NCBI GenBank assembly: GCA_910587305.1
Contig: CAJUKV010000016.1
Location: forward strand, 1 to 64,000
DNA from: an uncultured Lachnospiraceae bacterium
GTDB lineage: Bacteria; Bacillota; Clostridia; Lachnospirales; Lachnospiraceae
DNA length: 64,000 nucleotides
Direction of reading: 5' to 3'
Numbering within the stretch: position 1 is the first letter of the stretch; every line of letters begins with the position of its first letter. Positions 16,367 to 26,064 of this stretch are shown piece by piece. The position numbers and the translations under genes were made by a program. A model generated the notes under the pieces. It was not told the origin of the DNA, did not search any database, and saw only the letters and a list, made by a program, of their open reading frames with translations.

Positions 16367-19162
16367 ATGGCCGAGACACAACAGAAAACAGCTGCCAAAA
16401 AGTTTGCGGCTCACTGGAAAGATAAAGGTTATGAGAAGGGGCAAAGCCAGACATTTTGGCTGACATTGCTTTCTGATGTATTGGGTGTTGAGAACGTGGG
16501 CGACTTTATCACATTTGAGGAACAAGTGAAACTGGATCACACCAGTTTCATTGATGGAATTATACCGTCTACCCATGTACTGATTGAACAAAAGAGTATT
16601 GACAAAAATCTGAAAGCCGCTATCAAGCAGTCCGATGGTTCCTTGCTGTCTCCATTCCAGCAGGCTAAGCGATATGCCGCCGAGCTTCCCTATTCACAAC
16701 GTCCGCGCTGGATTGTGATTTGCAATTTTTCTGAATTTCATGTGTACGATATGGAGCGACCTGGCGGCGAACCGGAAGTAATTTTTCTCAAGGATTTGGA
16801 GAAGGAATATTACCGGCTGCAATTTCTGGTAGACACTGGAAGCGAACACATTAAAAAGGAAATGGAAATCTCCTTACAAGCTGGTGAGCTGGTAGGGGTA
16901 CTCTATGACACGCTTTTGAAGCAATATAAAGAACCCAGCGGTCAGTCAACATTTCAAAGCCTTAATAAGCTCTGTGTTCGGCTGGTATTCTGCCTTTATG
17001 CGGAGGATGCTGGGATTTTCGGCGGTAAGAGTATGTTCCACGATTATCTGAGAGACGTTCCTGTCAGCGGCATTCGCAGGGCACTGGTAGAGTTGTTTAA
17101 AATCTTAGACCAGAAGCCGGAATCGCGTGATAAATACCTTACAGATGATAATCCTGTACTGGCGGCATTTCCCTATGTTAATGGCGGCTTGTTCAGTGAC
17201 GAGGACATCGAAATTCCGCCTTTCACGGAAGAATTGAAAACACTCCTTCTTGAAAATGCCAGTGAGGATTTTAACTGGAGCGACATCAGTCCCACTATCT
17301 TTGGTGCGGTTTTTGAAAGTACATTAAACCCGGAGACCCGGCGCAGCGGAGGGATGCACTACACATCTATTGAGAACATCCATAAGCTGATTGACCCTTT
17401 GTTTTTGGACGGACTGAAAGCTGAATTTGCAGGAATCAAAGAAATCGCAGTTGAGCGAACTCGAAAGGCTCGATTGGAAGCCTTTCAAAAGAAGCTGGCC
17501 AGTCTAAAATTCCTTGATCCAGCCTGCGGCTCTGGAAATTTCTTGACAGAGACATATATCTCCCTTCGGCGACTGGAAAACGAGACGCTTTCTCTGCTCC
17601 ACCGGGGACAGATTATGCTGGATGTTGGTAACCCTATCCAGGTGTCCATTGGTCAGTTCTATGGTATTGAGATCAATGATTTCGCTGTAACTGTTGCAAA
17701 GACTGCATTATGGATTGCTGAGAGTCAAATGATGAAAGAGACTGAGGATGTAGTGCATATGTCTCTGGATTTCCTGCCATTGAAGTCCTATGCCAACATT
17801 ATCGAGGAAAATGCCCTACAGGTAGATTGGACAAGCGTGGTTCCTCAACATGAACTGAACTATATTATGGGAAATCCGCCATTTGTGGGTTACTCTCTGC
17901 AAAGCAAAGAGCAGAAGGCTGATATTCTTTCTGTCTATGTTGATGAAAAAGGTAAACCCTATAAAACAGCGGGTAAGATTGATTATGTTTCCGGCTGGTA
18001 TTTCAAGGCGGCACAGTTGATGCAAGGAACCGCCATTCGGACAGCATTCGTGTCTACCAATTCCATCACCCAAGGCGAGCAAGTTGCAGGAGTTTGGAAG
18101 CCACTTTATATGCGCTTTGGTATCCATATAGATTTTGCCTACCGCACATTCCGCTGGGACAGCGAGGCCAGTATCAAGGCTCATGTTCATTGTGTGATTG
18201 TGGGATTCAGTAATGCGTCCAATCCTGCTCCTAAGCGGATTTATACAACAGAGCGGTATCAGGAAGTAGAGAATATCAACCCCTACTTACTTGATGCTCC
18301 CAATGTGTTTATCGATAGCCGTACCAGTTCTATTTGCGATGTGCCCCAGATGGTATATGGGAATAAACCGACAGATGGCGGCTTTTTATTCCTCTCATCT
18401 GAAGAACGTGACGAACTACTTAAGCGTGAACCGGGAACAGAAAAGTTTATCCGGCAAATATATGGCGCAACCGAGTATATCAACAATAAAGCCCGTTACT
18501 GCCTGTGGCTGATCGGTGCATCTCCTTCAGAATTACGTAAGTCTCCATTCATCATGGAGCGAGTGGAACAGGTAAGGCAGTTCCGGCTGAACAGCACAAA
18601 AGCTGCCACACAGAGAAGCGCGGATACACCGACTTTGTTCCAAGAAATCCGGCATCCTGACAGTGAGTATATTATCATTCCTTGTCATTCCTCTGAAACT
18701 CGCCGGTATATTCCGTTTGGCTTTGTCTCGCCTGAAATACTTGTTAATAATGCGGTACAGATTATTCCGGACGCAGAGATATACCATTTTGGCATTTTGA
18801 TGTCTAATGTACATATGGCATGGACACGGGCAGTTTGTGGCCGCATTAAGAGCGATTATCGCTACTCAAAGGATGTGGTTTATAATAACTTCCCTTGGCC
18901 TACACCTACTGCAGAACAAAAAATAAAAATTGAACAGACGGCCCAGGCGATTCTGGACGCTCGCACCTTTTACCAGGAAAGCAGTCTTGCCGATCTTTAT
19001 GATGAGCTGACTATGCCCCCAGAACTGCGGAAAGCGCATCAGGACAATGACCGGGCTGTTATGCAGGCTTATGGGTTTTCTGTCAAGAATATGACTGAAA
19101 GCAAGTGTGTGGCGGAATTGATGAAGATGTATCAGAGTTTAATGGAGGGTGCAAATGGCTAA
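16367..19162 (+). CDS. MmeI-like single-chain restriction-modification enzyme
   Basis: A 931-aa type IIG/IIL protein joining nuclease, adenine-N6 methyltransferase and target recognition in one chain. The N-terminal PD-(D/E)XK site is FIDGIIP with Asp63 and IEQKS with Glu74/Lys76. The methyltransferase has the SAM motif FLDPACGSGNF (Asp384) and catalytic NPPF (Asn503). The C-terminal 350 residues resemble MmeI target-recognition and helical parts (DYRYSKDVVYNNFPWP). ATG 16367 follows GGTGGAGGG. One half-modified strand is usually enough to protect in this class, so no separate methylase gene is needed. It lies between the Gabija-type pair and a TIR-like gene, consistent with a defence island. 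Confidence 0.88.
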   Translation: MAETQQKTAAKKFAAHWKDKGYEKGQSQTFWLTLLSDVLGVENVGDFITFEEQVKLDHTSFIDGIIPSTHVLIEQKSIDKNLKAAIKQSDGSLLSPFQQAKRYAAELPYSQRPRWIVICNFSEFHVYDMERPGGEPEVIFLKDLEKEYYRLQFLVDTGSEHIKKEMEISLQAGELVGVLYDTLLKQYKEPSGQSTFQSLNKLCVRLVFCLYAEDAGIFGGKSMFHDYLRDVPVSGIRRALVELFKILDQKPESRDKYLTDDNPVLAAFPYVNGGLFSDEDIEIPPFTEELKTLLLENASEDFNWSDISPTIFGAVFESTLNPETRRSGGMHYTSIENIHKLIDPLFLDGLKAEFAGIKEIAVERTRKARLEAFQKKLASLKFLDPACGSGNFLTETYISLRRLENETLSLLHRGQIMLDVGNPIQVSIGQFYGIEINDFAVTVAKTALWIAESQMMKETEDVVHMSLDFLPLKSYANIIEENALQVDWTSVVPQHELNYIMGNPPFVGYSLQSKEQKADILSVYVDEKGKPYKTAGKIDYVSGWYFKAAQLMQGTAIRTAFVSTNSITQGEQVAGVWKPLYMRFGIHIDFAYRTFRWDSEASIKAHVHCVIVGFSNASNPAPKRIYTTERYQEVENINPYLLDAPNVFIDSRTSSICDVPQMVYGNKPTDGGFLFLSSEERDELLKREPGTEKFIRQIYGATEYINNKARYCLWLIGASPSELRKSPFIMERVEQVRQFRLNSTKAATQRSADTPTLFQEIRHPDSEYIIIPCHSSETRRYIPFGFVSPEILVNNAVQIIPDAEIYHFGILMSNVHMAWTRAVCGRIKSDYRYSKDVVYNNFPWPTPTAEQKIKIEQTAQAILDARTFYQESSLADLYDELTMPPELRKAHQDNDRAVMQAYGFSVKNMTESKCVAELMKMYQSLMEGANG

Positions 19163-19299
19163 CTAGAACTGACGAATTTTTATAAATATTATTTACAATA
19201 TTGAGGTGTCTTGCTTTGAAACCTATGATGTTGCAACAGAAGAAACTTCTTACATTTATGATAGACATAGTCAATAGATAAAAAGAAGCAGGTGAGGAT

Positions 19300-20348
19300 A
19301 TGCCAATATCACAGTTATTCAAAATTCAGATAGAACAGGATATTGAAAGATGTGAAAACCAAAAAGCAGTGAACGGTAGCGAGATGCTTTTTGGTGAGCT
19401 TGTTAATCGTTATAATACAGTGATAGAAAATTTTATGCAGGGACTTCCTTATTCAAGAAAAGTACCTATATTTGCTATCGGTCCTGACTATCGGCCGGAG
19501 CTTCGGCTGATTGCATCAAAGTTAAGAACCTATTTGCGCACAAAAGAATTCGAAGGAACCAAAGTGAAGGACAATCCACTAAAGGTAAAAATAGATGAAT
19601 TTATTCAGCGTGGTGTAGATATTGGAAGAATGGAATTTCATCCGGCTGGTAATGGATATCCTTTTCCGTATGTCTCTGGTCCTTTGTATAATGCATGGAT
19701 GGGTGAAATCATTATTTTCAATGAGCGACATTTGAAAGATCACCCGTTGCATGATAGCATATCTACTACATATTTTCACTATAGGAAAAATTCATCATCT
19801 CACAATGAAATGATGGGACACCTGCGGGCGTTGTCCGCAGACACAGATTTTTTTGCTACATATCCAAGGCCACTACAAGATAGCGCAGAAAGGAATATTA
19901 TGAGTAACAAAATTTTCATTGTTCATGGTCATGACGATGCTGCAAAACTGGATATGGCACGAACTCTTGAAAAGGCTGGCTTTGAAGCTATCATCCTCCA
20001 TGAGCAACCGGATGCGGGACGCACCATCATTGAGAAATTCGAGAATTATACGGATGTTGGTTTTGCTGTAATCCTCTATACGGAATGTGATTTGGGACGC
20101 GACAAAAAAATGCCAGAAGATTCTGAGAAGTATCGAGCAAGACAAAATGTTGTATTTGAACACGGTTTTTTCTTGGAAAATTAGGACGCGATCATGTCTG
20201 TGCATTTGTCAAAGGCGATGTTGAAACCCCTGGTGATCTTAGTGGCGTTTTATATGTGCCTATGGATAGCGCAGGAGCATGGAAACTGAAATTAGCGCAG
20301 AATATAAATGCTGCGGGTCTTACGGTTGATATGAATAAATTTATTTAA
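19300..20348 (+). CDS. TIR-like domain effector with frame break at a slippery T-run
   Basis: The zero frame runs to 20184 (294 aa), but the family sequence continues in the -1 frame to 20348. The first 200 residues are unrecognised. From residue 201 a TIR-like nucleotide-binding domain begins (IFIVHGHDDAAKLDMARTL, GRTIIEKFENY, ARQNVVFEHGFF). In the -1 frame it goes on as LGKLGRDHVCAFVKGDVETP and ends with DSAGAWKLKLAQN. The junction is exactly T-TTT-TTC (20166-20172), a classic -1 slippery heptamer. A slip there, or one extra T, gives a continuous 349-aa protein. TIR-like proteins of this type are NAD-consuming or nucleotide-sensing defence effectors. The break is either a mutation in a homopolymer or programmed frameshifting. 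Confidence 0.7.
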
Positions 20349-21195
20349 TGCACCAAAGTTGAAATTGGTGTTTGGAAAATCGAATGTACAGCTAGCTCCG
20401 GAAAGGGTTGATTCTTGGCTTTGGGACGCTATTCTATATACAGTCAGTACGGACATTAAGAGAGACTTCCTTGATTTATGACAGACAATGATGTGACTGC
20501 TTTGTTCTGTAATCTGATAGGCAATGATGGGGATACAGCTTTCTAGAATATCGGATTCTTACATTGAATTGCCCCACAGAATTAGGAAAAACTTCATTTA
20601 TCGTTATTAATGTTATCATTTCGTGCAATGGATATCCGGTTTAGGTGGCCGATGATTCAAGGGGCATGTTGGTAGAATTAAGTCTGTATACAAAAAGAAG
20701 AATGAATCTTTTTATGACTTCGGCTTAAAAAGTATCTGGAAAATAATAAAATGTCACAATGGGGATATACAGATATATTATAATGAATTCACAAATATAT
20801 TTCATCCCACTATTGCATTGAAAAAGATTTAACAGACTGTTTTTCATCAAAATGTATGAGAGACAGGTATTGAGACAGGGAAAAAGAATAAATAATAGAA
20901 GGCTTGACTTCTTTCTGGTAGGTTCAGAAATAGACAGAACCTTGACAGGAAGGAGTTTTTTTGTGATTGGATAGAACAAAAATTTCATTCAGCCACAAAA
21001 ATCGTTCGACAAAATCAGAGAAATTGCTTGCGGAAATAAGCGGAATATGCTGACAAAGGGTGGATTGTGTAAGCGAAAAAGGGCAGAAAAAGCTGAAAGG
21101 ACTGATTGTACCTATTTCCGAAAAAACGGACACAACCAGTCACCTTTTCAAAATATAAATGTAAATTTATAATAAATACACCGGTCAGGAGGTAC
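20349..21195. other. Degenerate stretch with coding relics
   Basis: No intact gene is seen. Just after the TIR-like gene, one frame reads APERVDSWLWDAILYTVSTD up to a TGA. Further on, short protein-like pieces (NDVTALFCNLIGNDGDTAF, SLLMLSFRAMDIRFRWPM) are separated by several stops. This suggests one or two decayed genes whose family I do not recognise. Confidence 0.45.
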
Positions 21196-21198
21196 ATG

Positions 21199-21540
21199 AT
21201 GATAAGTATGGGAAGTGAAAGTACAGGTTTAGAGTTTGCAGTCAGGAGCCTGCGTGAAACAAAAGGTATGAGCAGGAGGGAGTTGGCATGTGCAGTCGGC
21301 ATAAGTGAATCCTATTTGAAAAAGATTGAGAACAGGCACAGGAATCCAAGGCTTGAAAGGTACCAGAAAATTATGGAGGTATTGGATGCGGATATCGCTA
21401 TAAGAAATTCTGATGGGACAGTAAAAGGGGAATGTGCAGCAAGGGCGCATAAGGTTTTTTTGGATAGTACGGAGAAGCAGGCAGTATTCCTAATACAGGT
21501 ATTGGGATTTATGGCAAAAAGCATTAAAGCGGTAAAGTAG
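21199..21540 (+). CDS. XRE-family transcriptional regulator near recombinase trio 2
   Basis: A protein of about 113 aa with an N-terminal Cro/C1-type helix-turn-helix (AVRSLRETKGMSRRELACAV, GISESYLKKIENRHRNP) and a short helical tail. Two close ATGs (21196 and 21199) follow AGGAGG at 21187-21192; spacing favours 21199. The open frame reaches back to 21106, without a ribosome site. It probably controls the downstream recombination module or its own element, by analogy with similar regulators upstream of integrase genes. No specific operator can be assigned, although a palindrome is present in the recombinase leader (22651-22681). Confidence 0.72.
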   Translation: MISMGSESTGLEFAVRSLRETKGMSRRELACAVGISESYLKKIENRHRNPRLERYQKIMEVLDADIAIRNSDGTVKGECAARAHKVFLDSTEKQAVFLIQVLGFMAKSIKAVK

Positions 21541-22267
21541 GGAAATGGATAGACCGTTGCGGATTTGCCCGAAATGATCTGTTTTAAAGGTGGTTCCGGG
21601 CAGGCCTGTAACCAAGGAGGAAAGGTAAATTACGATGGAGATAAATGCCGCATGGCAGAATATGAACCTTGACAACAAATATTCCGGCAGTTCTTATTTG
21701 CTGGAATGGAATATCAGTATGTAAGGATACAAAAAACATTCGGAACATCTATAAAGGTAATGAGGGGAGAGCTTCGCAGAGAAATATTTGCCTGTTTAAG
21801 AGTTAATGGCAAGGCTTTGATACAGGTGGAACAAGGAATCGTAGCAGAAGAAGGAAAAATATGAGCGGCACCTCTGACATGGGGCAGCGTTGGCAGGCTG
21901 TCTTGAAAACCGGATGATAATGATACCTTTGCCGAAGAACACGGTAGCCGGAGTAGCGTCCGGGGTATGCTGCAGCAGGAAAGGGTGCTGTAGGGTATCG
22001 GGCAGCCATGCCGGACGGTCCTTACATATTCCGGCCCACACCGGGGGAGAGGAAATCAAAAACTATATCAGGGGAAATTATACAGTATGATATCTGGTAT
22101 GGCGTGTGGGAATATTTTGTGGAGAAAAATGTAAGTATTTGGATAAAAAGCACAGCCAGAGAATAGCATATCGCAGCCAGAGCAAGGAGCCTCTGCGTAT
22201 GTTTAAGATGGACGAATATCGGACAAGCAGAGAGAAATATATTGAAAAGAACAGAGAAGGGATTGGT
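21541..22267. other. Gene-poor stretch before the second DUF6870-like gene
   Basis: Most frames are closed. One tiny frame (21635-21724, 29 aa, starting MEINAAWQNM) has a good ribosome site, AAGGAGGAAAGG, but nothing else supports it. The stretch may hold remains of a regulatory gene of the element. Confidence 0.35.
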
Positions 22268-22522
22268 ATGCTGATGGATGTGCAGGAATTAAAGGAGCTG
22301 GCAGGTGTGGATATCTGTACGGTGGCAAAGGAATCACTGGTGGATATACGTGATGTAAAGATAGATGTGTCGAAAAGCAGGGAAGACAGGATTTCTGATT
22401 ATATCAGGCAGGTAAAGAACCCATACTGCTTCCAATGCAACGGAATTATTGTGAAAATGAATTTCTGCCAGTCAGAAGGAACACTGGAAGATAAGCTGGC
22501 AGGTTATTTTTTGTCAGTATAG
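22268..22522 (+). CDS. DUF6870-like small protein upstream of recombinase trio 2
   Basis: An 84-aa homologue of the gene at 501: VDICTVAKESLVDIRDVKID, SREDRISDYIRQVKNPYCF and a C-terminal EGTLEDKLAGYF. The frame is open from 22106, but the conserved part starts at the ATG at 22268, which has GAAGGGATTGG upstream. Function is unknown. Both copies lie a short distance upstream of three tandem recombinase genes, so the pairing is a stable unit and not chance. Such a small soluble protein could be a directionality factor or repressor for the recombinases, which is inference. Confidence 0.65.
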   Translation: MLMDVQELKELAGVDICTVAKESLVDIRDVKIDVSKSREDRISDYIRQVKNPYCFQCNGIIVKMNFCQSEGTLEDKLAGYFLSV

Positions 22523-22600
22523 CTGCAAACAAATATCGGCGGACAGGGATACAGGATGGGGATAAAGAAATGACAGTTTCGTAAAAACCTTGTAAAATAA

Positions 22601-22629
22601 TGGACTTGCCAGTCACGGTATGTTATAAT
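22601..22629 (+). promoter_or_regulatory. Promoter for recombinase trio 2
   Basis: TGGACT (22601-22606) and TATAAT (22624-22629) are 17 nt apart, about 60 nt upstream of the first recombinase start. The -10 box is perfect and the -35 box is moderate. Confidence 0.55.
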
Positions 22630-22650
22630 ACATATGGACTAAATAAAGCC

Positions 22651-22681
22651 CAAATAGTTTATAAGGTCAATAAACTATTTG
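22651..22681. promoter_or_regulatory. 11-bp palindrome in the recombinase leader, candidate operator
   Basis: CAAATAGTTTA (22651-22661) is exactly repeated in inverted form at 22671-22681 with a 9-nt spacer. It lies between the promoter and the start codon, and its right arm touches the ribosome site GAGGTG. It could be a repressor operator or an RNA hairpin that limits translation. Confidence 0.55.
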
Positions 22682-22691
22682 AGGTGATCAT

Positions 22692-24365
22692 ATGAACGCA
22701 AATCTAAACGGTGTCTATAATGCTGACGCTTATTTCCGCCTGTCACGGGAAGATGGGGACAAGGCGGAAAGCGACAGCATTGTAAATCAGAGGGCTCTTG
22801 TGAAGGAGTTCCTAAAAACCCATCCCGATATTCAAATTTATCATGAGCGAGTTGATGACGGTTTTTCCGGGGTTAGTTTTGAACGCCCGGCATTCAAGGA
22901 AATGCTGGAGGATATTAAAGCAGGAAAAGTCAACTGCGTGATTGTAAAAGACCTGTCCAGGTTTGGTAGGGACTACATTGAGGCAGGGCGTTATATTGAG
23001 AAGATATTCCCATACCTTGGCGTAAGGTTTATTGCAATCAATGACAACATAGATACAGCTTCCGGGATAAGCGGTGCGGAGGAGATGCTGATCCCATTTA
23101 AAAATCTTATCAATGATGCTTACTGCAGGGATATTTCTGTAAAAATCCGGAGCCATCTGGATATTAAACGGAAGAACGGACAGTATATTGGTTCCTTTGC
23201 CCCTTATGGCTATAAGAAATCCCCTGATGATAAAAATAAGCTCATTATAGATGAAAAAGCAGCTTTGGTAGTACGCCAGATTTATAAATGGAAAATAGGG
23301 GGAATGAGCGGTGCAAGGATTGCAGAAAAGCTGAATGAATTGGGAATACCTACGCCCATGGAGTACAAGCATATAAGTGGGGAGAATTTTCAGTGTGGCT
23401 TCCGTAGGAAGGCAGCCCCTAAGTGGCAGGCAAACGGTGTCAATTATATTTTGCGGAATGAGACATATACGGGCGTCCTTTTGCAGGGGAAAACAGCTTC
23501 CCCTAATTATAAGGTAAGGAAAAGGATCAAAAAAGAAGAGAAAGACTGGATAAGGTGTGAGGACAGCCATGAGGCTATCGTTTCTAAAGAAGATTTTATG
23601 GTGGTCTGGGAGGCTTTTGGGGCAGATACAAGGGTTGCGCCGGAAAAACAGGCTCTGTACCTTTTCTCAGGGATTGCAAAATGCGGGTGCTGCGGCGGCA
23701 ACATGACCAGAAAGACAGTACCGGCAGGAGGCAAGAAATATGTGTACCTTGTCTGCATGGAAAACAAAAATAGAAATGGCTGCCGGAACAATAAGAGAAT
23801 TTCCCTGCCCGTATTTGAGAAAGTGATCCTGAAGGTGGTCAACCTTCATATAGAGAAGGTCTTTGAACTAAACCAAATGATGCAGCTTGTAGAAAAAATC
23901 CCATATAATGGCTATCTCTCCCAGAAGGTGCAGGAAACCATGGCAGATAAGGAGACGGAAATACAGAGAAAACAGAAATATTCCGTAGATATATATCAGG
24001 ATTACAAAAGTGGTGTTTTGACAAAGGAGGAATACCTTGAACTGAAAGCATCCTTCAAGGAAGAAATTGGGATGCTGGAAAATGAGATAGAAGCCCTGCA
24101 GGAAGAGGCAGAAAGAATAGCAAAGGACAATGAAGACAAGATCCAGTGGGCAGAGAGGTTTATCCAGTACAGGGGTTTTGGAGAATTATCAAGGGAGCTG
24201 TTGCTGCGCCTGGTGGATGAAATCAAGGTTTTTGATAAGGACAGGATCGAGGTGGCATTTAAGTTCTGCTCTGAATATGAAGAATTGTGCCAGTATGTTG
24301 CCGGTCTGGAAGAAAATGGGGAAGGAGGGGCTTTAGATGGCAAGGAAAAGCAGGAAGAATTTTGA
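22692..24365 (+). CDS. Large serine recombinase, trio 2 member 1
   Basis: A 557-aa large serine recombinase. The catalytic serine is Ser18 in YFRLS, a slight change from YLRLS in the other copies. VKDLSRFGRDYIEAGRY and YCRDISVKIRSH complete the catalytic domain. It is followed by a recombinase domain, the zinc ribbon CGCCGGNMTRK and a coiled coil. It aligns along its length with member 1 of the first trio, sharing for example KLNELGIPTPMEYK versus KLNELGVAAPSEYK. ATG 22692 has GAGGTG 5 nt upstream. The next gene starts 29 nt before its stop. Confidence 0.93.
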   Translation: MNANLNGVYNADAYFRLSREDGDKAESDSIVNQRALVKEFLKTHPDIQIYHERVDDGFSGVSFERPAFKEMLEDIKAGKVNCVIVKDLSRFGRDYIEAGRYIEKIFPYLGVRFIAINDNIDTASGISGAEEMLIPFKNLINDAYCRDISVKIRSHLDIKRKNGQYIGSFAPYGYKKSPDDKNKLIIDEKAALVVRQIYKWKIGGMSGARIAEKLNELGIPTPMEYKHISGENFQCGFRRKAAPKWQANGVNYILRNETYTGVLLQGKTASPNYKVRKRIKKEEKDWIRCEDSHEAIVSKEDFMVVWEAFGADTRVAPEKQALYLFSGIAKCGCCGGNMTRKTVPAGGKKYVYLVCMENKNRNGCRNNKRISLPVFEKVILKVVNLHIEKVFELNQMMQLVEKIPYNGYLSQKVQETMADKETEIQRKQKYSVDIYQDYKSGVLTKEEYLELKASFKEEIGMLENEIEALQEEAERIAKDNEDKIQWAERFIQYRGFGELSRELLLRLVDEIKVFDKDRIEVAFKFCSEYEELCQYVAGLEENGEGGALDGKEKQEEF

Positions 24366-26064
24366 AAAGCAGGAATCTGTGCGGATAGCCCCTGCCAAAG
24401 GCCAGTCCGGAATTTATGCAAGACTATCCGTAGAGGATAATAACTACAGCACAGGGGATTCCATACAGAACCAGGTTGCATTCTTAAAAGAATTTGTGGA
24501 GGGCAGGGAAGAGGACTTCCAGTTAATTGATATTTATGTGGATAATGGGATAACGGGGACTAATTTTAATAGGGAAGGGTGGCAGAGGCTGCTCACAGAT
24601 ATAAAGGCAGGGAAGATAGACTGCATTATCGTAAAGGATTTTTCACGCATGGGAAGGAACTACATAGAAGTAGGGAATTATATGGAAAAAATCTTTCCGT
24701 TCCTTGGGGTCCGGGTGGTTGCGGTCAATGACAATTTTGACAGCATGAGAAAGTCTTTCAAGAATGATATGTTGATGAACTCCCTGACAAATATTGTGAA
24801 TGAATACTATGCAAGGGATATTTCCAGAAAGGTGATACAGGCAAGAAAGGCAATGCAGGATAATGGGGAATATACCAGCGGTAAGTTCCCATATGGTTAT
24901 AAGAGGTCAGGGGAAAACAAAAGGAAGATGGCGGTCGATCTGGAAGCGGCGGAAGTAGTCAAAAAGATATTTGAGTGGCGCATCAGCGGGAAAAGCTGTA
25001 CATGGATTGCTAACAGCCTTAATGAACTTGCGGTACCTTCACCGGGGTTGTACCGGTTTATGAATGGGGAAAAATCCTATAGTAAGAGCCGGAATGCAAG
25101 ATGGAAATCCGAAAACATTTCTGATATTGTGACCAATCCGGTATATCTTGGGCATACGGTACAGGGAAAGTCTCAGTCCAGCCATTTCAGGGACAACGGA
25201 AAGGCAAAACGCCTGCCAAGGGAAGAATGGAAGATTGCAGAGAACACCCATGAGCCGCTGGTGACAGAAGAGCAGTTTGCAATCACGATGGAAATGGCGG
25301 AGAAAAGCCGGAAGAAATATAAAGAACGGATAGAAGCGCATGCCGATATTCCAAAAATGGAAAACCTGCTGCGGGGTAAAATTTACTGTGCAGGGTGCGG
25401 AAGGAAGATGTTCCGAAGAAGCAGGGTCACAAAAGGGGTAAGGAATTATCACTTTTTCTGCGATTCACGGAGGCGGAAGCTGGATGGAAGCTGCAAACAG
25501 TCCTATATCAGTGAAGCTCCATTGATGGAAGCGATAAGGGAAGCTGCGGAGAAACAGATACAGCTTCTCGGAACGCTAAAGGGACAGTGGATGCGTCCGT
25601 TCAGCACAGCAGGGAACAGCGGAGAAGTGCAGGACATGGCAAGGAAGAAGGAAATAGAGGAAGAAATCCGGCTCATCAAGAAACAGAAACGTGGGCTTTA
25701 TGAGGACCTGAAGGAAGGCATGCTGGAACAGGAAGACTTTGAGGGGGAGTGGGGGAGGCTGGCAGAACGCCAGCTTTGGTGCGAAAAGAAAATAAAGGAT
25801 ATGGGTTATATTGATACAGCAGAAAAAGAAGCTATGGAGGCAATGCAGAAGTATCCGGATAAGTTCTTTGAACTGAAAAGCGGGGATATACCGCCCGAAC
25901 TGCTTGCTTGTTTGATTGAGAAAATTACGGTAGTATCGCAGGGGCAGATAGAAATTACATACGCTTATTCAGATATAATAGAAAAGTGGTGTGAGGAAGC
26001 ACAGCTTTTGGATAAGAGGGAGGCTGGGGAAAATGAACGATGGATATGTGGCAACGTATCTTAG
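24337..26064 (+). CDS. Large serine recombinase, trio 2 member 2
   Basis: A 575-aa large serine recombinase overlapping its neighbours on both sides. Ser31 in IYARLS is the presumed nucleophile, then VKDFSRMGRNYIEVGNY and YYARDISRKVIQAR. The recombinase domain is followed by a zinc ribbon (CAGCGRKMFRR) and a coiled coil (KKEIEEEIRLIKKQKRGL). The basic N-terminal extension of about 25 residues before the catalytic domain is shared in kind with member 2 of trio 1. The ribosome site AAGGAGGGG lies inside the preceding gene, pointing to coupled translation and fixed stoichiometry. Confidence 0.92.
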   Translation: MARKSRKNFEKQESVRIAPAKGQSGIYARLSVEDNNYSTGDSIQNQVAFLKEFVEGREEDFQLIDIYVDNGITGTNFNREGWQRLLTDIKAGKIDCIIVKDFSRMGRNYIEVGNYMEKIFPFLGVRVVAVNDNFDSMRKSFKNDMLMNSLTNIVNEYYARDISRKVIQARKAMQDNGEYTSGKFPYGYKRSGENKRKMAVDLEAAEVVKKIFEWRISGKSCTWIANSLNELAVPSPGLYRFMNGEKSYSKSRNARWKSENISDIVTNPVYLGHTVQGKSQSSHFRDNGKAKRLPREEWKIAENTHEPLVTEEQFAITMEMAEKSRKKYKERIEAHADIPKMENLLRGKIYCAGCGRKMFRRSRVTKGVRNYHFFCDSRRRKLDGSCKQSYISEAPLMEAIREAAEKQIQLLGTLKGQWMRPFSTAGNSGEVQDMARKKEIEEEIRLIKKQKRGLYEDLKEGMLEQEDFEGEWGRLAERQLWCEKKIKDMGYIDTAEKEAMEAMQKYPDKFFELKSGDIPPELLACLIEKITVVSQGQIEITYAYSDIIEKWCEEAQLLDKREAGENERWICGNVS

